Shown: piece by piece, positions 1 to 5,627 of the stretch | Layout: every line of letters begins with the position of its first letter | Numbering within the stretch: position 1 is the first letter of the stretch | Assembly: GCA_964468205.1 (NCBI GenBank) | Contig: CAYXVG010000118.1 | Location: 1 to 10,395, forward strand | Direction of reading: 5' to 3' | DNA length: 10,395 bases | From: CAWELS01 sp964468205 | GTDB lineage: Bacteria; Acidobacteriota; Terriglobia; Bryobacterales; Bryobacteraceae | The notes under the pieces: model-generated | The model's input: only the letters and a program-made list of their open reading frames with translations | What the model was told of the DNA's origin: nothing | Database searches by the model: none | Program-made: the position numbers and the translations under genes

Positions 1-1
1 C

Positions 2-142
2 AGTCACGAACGCTGGCAGCATCCAGACGGGCGCGCAACAACAATACCGGTGCATGGCGGACAAGAGATCGGACCGCCACTGTTCCATCGAATCATCAGT
101 CAACTGGGCATCGATACGGAGACGTTCGCTCGCCTTCGGTAG
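2..142 (+). CDS. hicA: HicA-family toxin, C-terminal part (5' end outside window)
   Basis: Only the last 46 codons are inside the window. They read SHERWQHPDGRATTIPVHGG, then QEIGPPLFHRIISQLGI and a short tail before TAG. This is the HicA pattern: GSH, HPDGR, T-x-PVH, then a helix ending in LGI. Base 1 is a C, which fits the end of a GGC codon, so the catalytic histidine of the Gly-Ser-His motif is the second visible residue. HicA toxins are small ribosome-independent mRNA interferases with a double-stranded-RNA-binding fold, held inactive by a HicB antitoxin. No HicB follows in the 350 bases downstream, so any partner must lie upstream, outside the window. The visible part is intact. The family call is fairly sure; whether the gene is whole cannot be judged. 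Confidence 0.77.
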   Translation, partial: SHERWQHPDGRATTIPVHGGQEIGPPLFHRIISQLGIDTETFARLR

Positions 143-495
143 CCATTTCCGGGTTGCCGGCGATTCGGGCAAACCGACCGAAAACACATTCGCGGGTCTT
201 TGCCCGTCCAGTTGACTGCCGCGACGACGCGTTCGGTCATTCCTGCGTAACGACCGAAGAGACGGGACGAAGAGCCAATTTGGCCAAGGCTCAGCAGGGA
301 AGTGGGCTCAGGATCAACCAGGGCGGCAAACCGGAATATGAAGGCCGGAGGTCATTCTGGCGCAGTGCAATGTCCGTATCGGGCGATTACTCGTCCAAGT
401 GGATCTCGGCAATTCCCAGAACGGCGTTTGGGGCCAACCACCGGATGTGCCGACCACGCAGGAGCCGCCCGCAAAATCCAAGTAAGTGGTGTAGC
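143..495. other. Gap with no recognised gene
   Basis: Open frames here are short and resemble no family I know. One frame on the plus strand (342-485) has GC-rich third positions and reads like protein (for example VRIGRLLVQVDLGNSQ), but it has no ATG, GTG or TTG start and is bounded by a TGA at 339-341 and a TAA at 483-485. It could be the tail of a decayed gene. I see no tRNA, no clear terminator and no repeat. Confidence 0.4.
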
Positions 496-960
496 CTAGA
501 TCAATTTTGAGCCGTATGTCATCCAAAGTGCTGTCGCAAGTGTGATGACGGCCAGAAGGAAGCACCAAACGTGAAAACGAAAAAGCCATAGGACCGAGCA
601 ATCGAGTCCGCGCACAAAGGCTTTACTGCGTCTCTTCGGATGTTCGCTCACTCGCCGCCATGTCGCGTGGATGTTCCACTGCCGCACTAAAACGCAAGCA
701 AACCCAAATGTCGCGGCGAGCGCGAGCAGAAGACCTGAAATCAGAAGGGTGCATTTGGCCCGGGGCGCGGGCAGAAATGTGTCGTCTCGCAGTAGCGAAA
801 ACCAATATCCGATCACTGCAACGGTGAACGTCAGGACCAGATTGAGAGTATAGCCCCGCTGTTCGAGGGCAGTTCTTTGCCAACGCACGTGTGGATTAGA
901 CTTCTTGGCAGACTGTCCCGGATCCTCGGTGTCCGGAAGCAGCTTGCCGGTGTCTCCCAC
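496..960 (-). CDS. Small membrane protein with three predicted helices, function unknown
   Basis: The protein has 154 residues. A polar N-terminal stretch of about 35 residues (with RWQRTALEQRG just before the membrane) leads into three hydrophobic segments at about residues 37-57, 70-92 and 123-148. A basic loop (ATWRRVSEHPKRRSK) lies between the second and third. The aromatic-flanked hydrophobic segments and the low frequency of rare codons argue that this frame is real and the opposite-strand frames are shadows. The start is GTG at 960. I see no good ribosome binding site before it, so the start is uncertain, although the membrane core does not depend on it. No signal peptide is needed; the protein should sit in the inner membrane. 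I do not recognise the family. Two-helix SLATT-type proteins of conflict systems are a distant comparison only. It stands alone, between TA relics. Confidence 0.6.
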   Translation of the reverse strand: MGDTGKLLPDTEDPGQSAKKSNPHVRWQRTALEQRGYTLNLVLTFTVAVIGYWFSLLRDDTFLPAPRAKCTLLISGLLLALAATFGFACVLVRQWNIHATWRRVSEHPKRRSKAFVRGLDCSVLWLFRFHVWCFLLAVITLATALWMTYGSKLI

Positions 961-1213
961 TGAGTAGCGAGGTTAACACACGGTCCTTGCAAGCGGGCCG
1001 ATAAACTTGGCGACATGTTTCCGCGAACGGTGTTTGGTGGGCTCTCCACAGTGGATCAGCTGCGGCTGCCCTCTTTGACGCGCTACCGTCGTGTACTTGA
1101 TCGGTATGCCGCGCTCCTTCGGTACGGAGTGGGTTACAAAGTTGACTGCTTTGATGGCGCGATGCTCGAGCGGGTTCGCCTGACATTGTGTGCGACGAGG
1201 TGCCGGCGGCGTT
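961..1213. other. Gap with no recognised gene
   Basis: Several overlapping frames on both strands are open here, rich in arginine and without recognisable motifs, as expected from chance in GC-rich DNA. In particular I looked for a HicB antitoxin before the broken hicA that follows, and none of the three plus-strand frames shows one. Confidence 0.4.
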
Positions 1214-1502
1214 ATGAAGACGCTCCGCGATTTAGGCGGCGTCGCATGATCGGAGTGCCTCTGCCGGCGATGGGTGAACAGATAATCCACCAGCGGGAAG
1301 CCACATCATGCTCGAAGCATCAGAGCCTTCGCCTTATAGAATCGCCGTGCCCGCCCATCGGGCTCTCCGGGTGGGAGCCCTCAATTCGATCCTTCGCGCC
1401 GTCTCTCGTCACAAGAGGGCGGTTGCCAAGAGATTATCGACAGGTTTTGAGGTGCATCCTGTGGGTTTAGCGGGTTGGGGGTTAGGCGGCAAGTGGCGCT
1501 AA
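1214..1502 (+). pseudogene. hicA: HicA-like toxin broken by two frameshifts
   Basis: Pieces of a HicA-type toxin lie in three successive frames. ATG at 1214 opens MKTLRDLGGVA, which hits TGA at 1247-1249. The frame starting at 1246 continues MIGVPLPAMGEQIIHQR. The frame starting at 1299 gives SHIMLEASEPSPYRIAVPAH, then RALRVGALNSILRAV and a tail to TAA at 1500-1502. Adding one base just before 1246, and one G to the GGG run at 1295-1297, would give a continuous protein with the HicA landmarks: an N-terminal helix, QRGSH (with the active-site His), a VPAH strand and the VGALNSIL helix. The tail after about residue 75 is longer than usual, so the true stop may also be lost. No HicB gene is seen on either side. 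Two losses in one short gene suggest decay, although base-calling errors in the assembly cannot be excluded. Confidence 0.65.
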
Positions 1503-1699
1503 ACTGGAGGTTGGTGAATTAGACAGCCTTGTCCGCTGGTGCTACAAGGCTTTCGACGATGCGGATCTCAGCGACCGGAATGACGTGCTTGCCGGCTGCT
1601 CTATCGTCTACGCTCGTGAGTATTCCGCGCGTCAATTGGAACGGTCCTTTGAGAGTTCGTGTCGCAGAGCAACCAATAGCGGAAAGGATGTGGGGATAG
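1503..1699 (+). other. Short gap before the dual-OB operon, with a start-less open frame
   Basis: One frame is open from 1486 into the next gene and reads like protein over 1501-1680 (for example LDSLVRWCYKAFDDADLS), with mostly G/C third bases. It lacks a plausible early start codon and matches no family I know. Another frame ends in TAG at 1697-1699, directly against the ATG at 1700. This could be a gene remnant or the 5' leader of the operon. I see no convincing sigma-70 promoter. Confidence 0.3.
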
Positions 1700-2386
1700 A
1701 TGGCCTACGTCAAACGTATTGTCTGCTTGGCGAACTCCTACAAACCGCCGAACGGCCGCTGCTTTGCGGGCCGGGAGGTGGTTGGAAATGGTTTTGGCGG
1801 ATGGATTCGACCTGTGAGCCCGCGTCCCACGGCCGAGGTGTCGTTTTCGGAGTACGGATACGAGAATGGTTCGAGTCCGAAGCTCTTGGACATCATCGAT
1901 ATTCCGTTGCTGAATCCCGATCCCCGTCACCATCAGACTGAAAACCACGTCATCGATGCGGGTCGTTGGGTCAAGATCGGCGAACTTCCTTTCAATGCGC
2001 TTGAGCAGTTGCGCGACCATCCGGCCTCGCTTTGGATCAACAACGATCACACGAAAGGCGACGGCCACTATGACTGCATCAGCCACGCGGAGGCCTTCGC
2101 TCTGCGGGGTTCTCTGGTACTTATCAAGCCGGACAACTTCAATGTCGAGGCCGGCCGCCACTATTGGACTGGAAAGAAGACCTACAGAGCGGCTTTCGAC
2201 TACAACGGCATCCACCACAATTTGAGCTTGACCGATCCCGTTGCCCGTGATGCGTTTGTTGGAAAAGAAGAAGGCGCATACCCGTTGACCGATGTGTATC
2301 TTTGCGTAAGCTTGACCGAACCTTACGAACACGATGATCGATGTCACAAGCTTGTGGCCGCGATCATAAGGAGTCCGCCTCTGTGA
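1700..2386 (+). CDS. Dual OB-domain protein (DuOB type)
   Basis: The protein has 228 residues and no signal peptide or membrane segment, so it is cytoplasmic. The N-terminus carries the family's hallmark: a KRIVCLANSYKPPNGRCFAG start followed by GGWIRPVSPRPTAEVS, then LLDIIDIPLL and a conserved NHVIDAGRWVKIGEL stretch around residue 85-95. I recognise this as the dual-OB domain, two oligonucleotide-binding-type barrels in tandem, found next to DUF488 genes in other bacteria. OB folds usually bind nucleic acid or proteins; no catalytic motif is visible. TAG at 1697-1699 lies directly before the ATG, so no longer start is possible in this frame; AAAGGA at 1683-1688 is a weak ribosome site at long spacing. 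The stop overlaps the GTG of the next gene, so the two should be co-translated. The molecular function is unknown. Confidence 0.82.
   Translation: MAYVKRIVCLANSYKPPNGRCFAGREVVGNGFGGWIRPVSPRPTAEVSFSEYGYENGSSPKLLDIIDIPLLNPDPRHHQTENHVIDAGRWVKIGELPFNALEQLRDHPASLWINNDHTKGDGHYDCISHAEAFALRGSLVLIKPDNFNVEAGRHYWTGKKTYRAAFDYNGIHHNLSLTDPVARDAFVGKEEGAYPLTDVYLCVSLTEPYEHDDRCHKLVAAIIRSPPL
2368..2373 (+). promoter_or_regulatory. Ribosome binding site AAGGAG that sets the start of the first DUF488 gene
   Basis: AAGGAG lies 9 bases before the GTG at 2383 and 21 bases before the ATG at 2395. It therefore favours the GTG, giving a GTGA overlap with the upstream stop codon, over either the in-frame ATG at 2341, which would overlap by 46 bases, or the ATG at 2395. 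Confidence 0.65.
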
Positions 2387-3015
2387 GAGAGACCATGCAA
2401 GCCACCGTTTTCACCATCGGACACTCGACGCACCCGCAGGAGCGCTTCATTGCCCTGCTGCGCCAGCATGGCATCACCGCTCTTTGCGACGTGCGCTCGA
2501 AGCCCTATAGCCGGATGAATCCACAGTTCAACCGAGAGGAGTTGGAAGAAGCGTTGCCAGCGCACGGAATTGCATATCGCTTCTTGGGTAAGGAACTCGG
2601 CGCGCGTAGCGACGATCCGCGTTGCTATGAAGGTGGGACGGTGCAGTACAACCGCATCGCCGAAACCGATTTATTCAAACACGGCCTTAAACGCGTCCTC
2701 CGTGGCACAAAAGAAGGTTTCAGGATTGCGCTCATGTGCGCGGAAAAAGAGCCGCTGGTGTGTCACCGCACGATATTAGTGGCACGGCATCTGGCGGAGT
2801 TCAGTGTCCCTATCGTGCACATTCATGCGGACGGCAGTTTAGAGAGCCATGACGCTGCGCTGAGCCGGTTGACCCGAATGGTCAATCTACCGGAACAGCA
2901 TTTGTTCCACTCACGCGAAGAACTCTTAGCCGACGCCTACCGTCGGCAAGAGGAACGCATCGCTTTCGAGCTTGCCGAGTCTAGGGACGGGGCGGTGAAA
3001 GGTGCGACGGGATGA
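2383..3015 (+). CDS. DUF488 protein, long form
   Basis: The protein has 210 residues from the GTG at 2383. It shows all DUF488 landmarks: the first strand FTIGHSTH (residues 10-17), the DVRSKPYSRMNPQFN block (36-50), YRFLGKELG after it, and the C-terminal MCAEKEPLVCHR (118-129) with a Cys/Glu cluster and Cys-His-Arg. DUF488 is a small cytoplasmic alpha/beta fold; its biochemical role is unsettled, though the invariant Cys, His, Arg and Asp residues suggest an enzyme or a nucleic-acid-acting site. A C-terminal extension of about 60 residues after the CHR helix, including a charged helix EELLADAYRRQEERIAFELA, goes beyond the core fold. The gene overlaps the dual-OB gene (GTGA) and the next DUF488 gene (ATGA at 3012-3015). 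Family assignment is firm; function is open. Confidence 0.85.
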   Translation: MRETMQATVFTIGHSTHPQERFIALLRQHGITALCDVRSKPYSRMNPQFNREELEEALPAHGIAYRFLGKELGARSDDPRCYEGGTVQYNRIAETDLFKHGLKRVLRGTKEGFRIALMCAEKEPLVCHRTILVARHLAEFSVPIVHIHADGSLESHDAALSRLTRMVNLPEQHLFHSREELLADAYRRQEERIAFELAESRDGAVKGATG

Positions 3016-3449
3016 AGATTTTCACCATTGGGTTTACTAAGAAGTCGGCCGAGACGTTCTTCACGCGACTCAAGAACGCCGGAGTGAAACGTCTGATTGA
3101 TGTCCGGCTGAAGAACGTCTCACAGCTTGCTGGTTTCGCAAAAAAAGACGATCTAAGGTATTTCAGCAAAGCAATCTGCAACATCGACTACCTACATCTT
3201 CCCGAACTAGCACCGACGGCTGATATTCTCGATTCGTACAAGAAAGCCAAGAACGGCAATTGGCAATTGTACGAGCGACAGTTCCTTGACCTGATGCGAT
3301 CGAGGCGTATCGAAACCACATCACGCGAAGTTCTGGACGGAGGTTGCTTGCTTTGCAGTGAGGAGAAGCCGCACCACTGCCACCGCCGTCTTGTTGCTGA
3401 ATACCTCAAAGAGCATTGGGGGGACGTGCAGATTGAGCATCTTCTTTAG
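3012..3449 (+). CDS. DUF488 protein, short form
   Basis: The protein has 145 residues, the size of the minimal DUF488 fold. It opens with MKIFTIGFTKKSAETFF, has the second-strand LIDVRLKN motif, the HLPELAPT block, a NWQLYERQFLDLM helix, and ends with CLLCSEEKPHHCHRRLVAEYL (Cys115, Glu117/118, Cys123-His124-Arg125). In place of the proline/serine/arginine-rich PYSRMNPQFN loop of its neighbour it has VSQLAGFAKKDDLRYF, so it belongs to another branch and is not a recent duplicate. The ATG overlaps the previous stop (ATGA), and AAAGG at 2998-3002 sits 9 bases upstream. Codons are more A/T-rich than in the pump operon downstream (an AAAAAA run at 3140-3145). The side-by-side pair suggests a heterodimer or two successive steps; this is inference. 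Confidence 0.84.
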   Translation: MKIFTIGFTKKSAETFFTRLKNAGVKRLIDVRLKNVSQLAGFAKKDDLRYFSKAICNIDYLHLPELAPTADILDSYKKAKNGNWQLYERQFLDLMRSRRIETTSREVLDGGCLLCSEEKPHHCHRRLVAEYLKEHWGDVQIEHLL

Positions 3450-3700
3450 CTTGGCAGCATCGACATGGACACTCCCAGCTCCATCAGTCGCGTTCACAGT
3501 CACCTGCACGTTCCGACCTGAATTATGTGGCAGGTACCCACTCCACAGCACGGCTGAAGTCCTTGTTACCGAGCCTTAGAATCCCACTTGGCTGTGTGGT
3601 CGCCAACTCGGAGTTGTGGCCGCCGCGGAGTGCGGATGCGGCTCTGGGCGAATCACGGGCTACTTTGGACGGTGATGCATTGGAAATACGGAGTTCCACC
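3450..3700. other. Gap with no recognised gene
   Basis: No frame is convincing. A minus-strand frame gives NVQVTVNATDGAGSVHVDA (about 3460-3520), which looks like a piece of an extracellular beta-sandwich protein, but it runs without a break into the antisense of the DUF488 gene and has no sensible start. No terminator with a T-run is visible after the DUF488 gene. Confidence 0.35.
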
Positions 3701-3928
3701 ATGGTAAGAAAGTTGACCAAGCACGGAAACAGCCTGGCGCTGGTGATTGACCGGCCGATTCTGGACCTTCTTCATATCGACAGCGACACGCCGCTCGACA
3801 TCAGTACGGACGGAAAACGGCTGGTGGTGGCGCCCGCGAAGCCGTCCGCGCGGCGGCAGAAGTTCGAAGAGGCCCAGAAGGCCGCCCACAAGCGGTACGG
3901 TAAGGCGTTTCAGAAGCTGGCCGAGTAG
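3701..3928 (+). CDS. AbrB/MazE/SpoVT-type antitoxin
   Basis: The protein has 75 residues. The N-terminal half is a swapped-hairpin AbrB-type DNA-binding domain: MVRKLTKHGNSLALVIDRPI, then a DTPLDISTDGKRLVVAP strand pair. The C-terminal half (residues 48-75) is charged and helical (QKFEEAQKAAHKRYGKAFQK), the usual toxin-binding tail of such antitoxins. GGAG at 3690-3693, 7 bases ahead, supports the ATG at 3701 over longer in-frame starts. Antitoxins of this shape commonly precede a Doc/Fic-like or PIN toxin on the same strand and repress their own promoter. Here no same-strand toxin follows; instead a broken PIN gene lies tail-to-tail within about 20 bases. It is therefore an orphan antitoxin, perhaps a solo regulator or a relic. 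Family assignment is firm, the original partner is not. Confidence 0.85.
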   Translation: MVRKLTKHGNSLALVIDRPILDLLHIDSDTPLDISTDGKRLVVAPAKPSARRQKFEEAQKAAHKRYGKAFQKLAE

Positions 3929-3943
3929 CGAGCGCGGATTCTC

Positions 3944-4074
3944 GATCGGAACGGAAACCGGCATCACGAACCGCCGATTCAGGGCCGCCAATAGTAGTTC
4001 TCGAGTTCTCGCGAGGCGCCCTGGTCACTGCGGAGCGCAGCCAGCAACAGATCCGTATCCACGACGATCCGCAC
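3944..4074 (-). pseudogene. PIN-domain toxin (VapC-like), frameshifted and truncated
   Basis: A GTG at 4074, with GGTGGAG just ahead of it on the minus strand, opens VRIVVDTDLLLAALRSDQGA, followed by SREL. This is the classic PIN start with the first metal-binding Asp in VVDTD. The frame then stops at TGA (3979-3981) after 31 residues. Removing one copy of the 8-base repeat at 3996-4011 restores SRELLLAALNRRFVMPVSVP, exactly how such PIN proteins continue. After VSVPI, at about 3944, similarity ends and the frame runs into the antisense of the antitoxin gene, so roughly the last two thirds of a usual PIN protein of about 130-140 residues, including the other acidic residues, are gone. PIN toxins are metal-dependent RNases; this one cannot be active. 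Confidence 0.72.
3996..4011. repeat. Perfect 8-base tandem duplication AGTTCTCG x2
   Basis: AGTTCTCG occurs twice head to tail. On the minus strand this doubles CGAGAACT inside the PIN-type gene, adds 8 bases and shifts the frame. The reading restored by deleting one copy matches the PIN family, so the duplication is most likely the inactivating mutation, probably from replication slippage. Confidence 0.75.
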
Positions 4075-4332
4075 CAGTTCTCCACCAGAATGATATTACA
4101 TGCGATAGTACACGGAGCGCGTCAGTCGTGTATTTGAATGAATGAGGCGGGCGTCTCTACCTGGAGTAGTTCATGCTGACGTTCTCGAGCGGCCGGTGAT
4201 GGGGCGGCGCCTGCCCGTTCTTAGATTCAAGAGAGCTTGGCGATATTTCGCACTTTGGATGGGGACCGCGGGATAAATGTGGGAGGGTTGTGCGTCTTCA
4301 ACTTGTGAGGGGAAGGCGGCCAGAGGGAGCAA
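4075..4332. other. Intergenic region upstream of the sigma-factor operon
   Basis: This stretch should hold the promoter of the sigma/pump operon. I looked for the usual ECF-type promoter (GGAAC, about 16-17 bases, then GTC) and found no good copy. A weak sigma-70-like pair, TTCTTA and GATATT with an 18-base spacer, occurs around 4219-4248, too weak to call. No same-orientation antitoxin for the broken PIN gene is seen on the minus strand. Confidence 0.3.
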
Positions 4333-4863
4333 TTGTCCAGACCAAGCCAAACGGACGTGATCACCTATGTCGTGACAGACAACCTGGATAGCCTGTTCTC
4401 GACAGCCATGCGGCTGGTCAACGACTATGATACGGCGTGCGACATTGTGCAAGAAACGGCACAAAAGGCTCTTCGCGGGGCGGCGCAACTACGGGACAAA
4501 CAAAAAATCCGGGCATGGCTGTTTAAGATTCTAGTAAACAGCGCGCGGGATCGGATGCGCCGGCGCGGACGCGACGAAGAAATCACCAGTCCCGAGGAGC
4601 TCATTGAGGATCGCGGTGATGTGACAGCGCTTTCCCGAGCCACGTCTTTCGATGTCCGCCAAGCCCTGGACCAACTGGGGCCGTCCCGACGGGCTGTCGT
4701 CGTGCTCGTGGACCTCGAGGACTTCACGCTAATCGAGGCCGCCGGCATGCTTGGAATTCCCGCCGGGACCGTTGCATCGCGCCTGGCTCGCGCCCGCCAA
4801 GAACTCCGCGTGCTGCTGGCGGCGTATCAACCAAAGATTTCTGGGAGCGGAGGGAAACCGTGA
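4333..4863 (+). CDS. ECF-subfamily RNA polymerase sigma factor
   Basis: The protein has 176 residues, typical for an extracytoplasmic-function sigma factor. Region 2 spans about residues 15-80: LFSTAMRLVNDYDTACDIVQ, ETAQKAL and RAWLFKILVNSARD, the helices that bind the -10 element and core polymerase. Region 4 spans about 110-165: ALDQLGPSRRAVVVLVDLED, FTLIEAAGMLGIPAGTVASR and LARARQEL, with the helix-turn-helix that reads the -35 element. TTG at 4333 is the proposed start, with GGGAG at 4325-4329 only 3 bases ahead, closer than usual; the in-frame GTG at 4357 has no ribosome site. The stop overlaps the GTG of the anti-sigma gene. Such sigma factors usually drive their own operon, which would put the RND pump under their control. 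Confidence 0.92.
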   Translation: MSRPSQTDVITYVVTDNLDSLFSTAMRLVNDYDTACDIVQETAQKALRGAAQLRDKQKIRAWLFKILVNSARDRMRRRGRDEEITSPEELIEDRGDVTALSRATSFDVRQALDQLGPSRRAVVVLVDLEDFTLIEAAGMLGIPAGTVASRLARARQELRVLLAAYQPKISGSGGKP

Positions 4864-5627
4864 ACTGCTCTCAAGTCAGGAAGGTACTTTATCCGGAGCC
4901 CGAGAAATGCGCGCTTACGATTGAACACGCCGCTGCCGTTGACCACGTCCGGGAGTGCGCCGATTGCAGCCGCTACTTCCAGGAGCAGAGAGAGTGGGCC
5001 CGGACTCTCAAGGAGAAGGCAGGGAGAGACGAGGCGCCAACGGAGCTGAGGGACCACGTGGAAGGAACGATGACCGGAAAGGCCGGCGCTCCTGTTGGAT
5101 CACGCAAGCGTTGGGGCCTCGCGGCAGTTGCAGCAGTAGCCTTCGCGATTCTGCCGTTGATCTGGATGAACGCCGACGGGCGGTCAGAGTCGTTCTTCAG
5201 ATATGTGTGCGAGGACCATGCCCGCTCGGCGGCCGGTCGCACGGAGATCCAGTCAGGCGACCCGCTAACGGTAGAGTCATGGCTGCGGCGCGCAACAGAG
5301 TATGCCGTGCGGGTACCGAGCCTGGAGAACCTTGAACTAATCGGCGGCCGGCTCTGTTTTCTGCAAGACAAGAAAGCGGCGCTGGTTCTGTATCGAAAGG
5401 AGGAGCGGCCCTTATCACTTTTCCAGCTCAGCGAGGATGAAGTGGATCTGCGAGCGCTGGATCGCTCGGTCATCGATGGCGCTCCCATTTGGAGGGGCTC
5501 TTTTCAGGGCTTCAACGTTGCTGCTTTTCCCGCGCGCGGGATGGTCTACGTGCTCGTATCCGACTTACGGGAGATCGAGCTTCTGGAACTGGCTTCGGAA
5601 GCCCGCCTTCAATCCAGGGCTTACTGA
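4860..5627 (+). CDS. Membrane anti-sigma factor with zinc-binding N-terminal domain
   Basis: The protein has 255 residues. Its cytoplasmic N-terminus carries the zinc-associated anti-sigma motif His29-x3-Cys33-x2-Cys36 (HVRECADC), the domain that clamps ECF sigma factors. A single membrane helix follows at about residues 85-103 (WGLAAVAAVAFAILPLIWM), preceded by basic SRKR, so the C-terminal 150 residues lie in the periplasm. That part includes a LIGGRLCFLQDKKAALVLYR strand region and a VYVLVSDL strand near the end; its resemblance to other periplasmic anti-sigma tails is only general. GGAGGG at 4849-4854, 5 bases before the GTG at 4860, fixes the start. The gene overlaps the sigma gene by 4 bases and shares one base with the pump gene (TGATG). 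It should hold the sigma factor inactive until a periplasmic signal arrives. Confidence 0.87.
   Translation: MNCSQVRKVLYPEPEKCALTIEHAAAVDHVRECADCSRYFQEQREWARTLKEKAGRDEAPTELRDHVEGTMTGKAGAPVGSRKRWGLAAVAAVAFAILPLIWMNADGRSESFFRYVCEDHARSAAGRTEIQSGDPLTVESWLRRATEYAVRVPSLENLELIGGRLCFLQDKKAALVLYRKEERPLSLFQLSEDEVDLRALDRSVIDGAPIWRGSFQGFNVAAFPARGMVYVLVSDLREIELLELASEARLQSRAY

Noticed and set aside
1360..1380. Perfect 6-base hairpin GGGCTC/GAGCCC, considered as a terminator or riboswitch stem
   Set aside because: No T-run follows, and it lies within the hicA-like coding sequence (VPAHRALRVGAL), which explains it.
1015..1470. Plus-strand open frame of 151 codons
   Set aside because: It is arginine-rich with no motif, and its later part overlaps the hicA-like pieces in the frames where the family motifs are found.
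1601..2347. Minus-strand open frame of 248 codons
   Set aside because: It lies opposite the dual-OB gene, whose plus-strand translation carries clear conserved motifs; the minus-strand product shows none.
2341..2382. Longer start of the first DUF488 gene at ATG 2341
   Set aside because: It would overlap the dual-OB gene by 46 bases and has no ribosome site; AAGGAG at 2368-2373 points to GTG at 2383, and the DUF488 fold begins only after that.
3527..3700. Upstream extension of the antitoxin frame
   Set aside because: The extra 58 residues have no family character; the AbrB fold begins at MVRKLTKHGNS, and GGAG sits correctly before ATG 3701.
3801..4085. Minus-strand frame of 94 codons starting at GTG 4085
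   Set aside because: It is a shifted frame through the PIN relic and the antitoxin antisense; the PIN motif VVDTD is in the frame starting at 4074.
4262..4296. GGGACC ... GTC as a possible ECF promoter before the sigma gene
   Set aside because: The spacing of about 26 bases is far beyond the usual 15-17, and the -35 match is poor.
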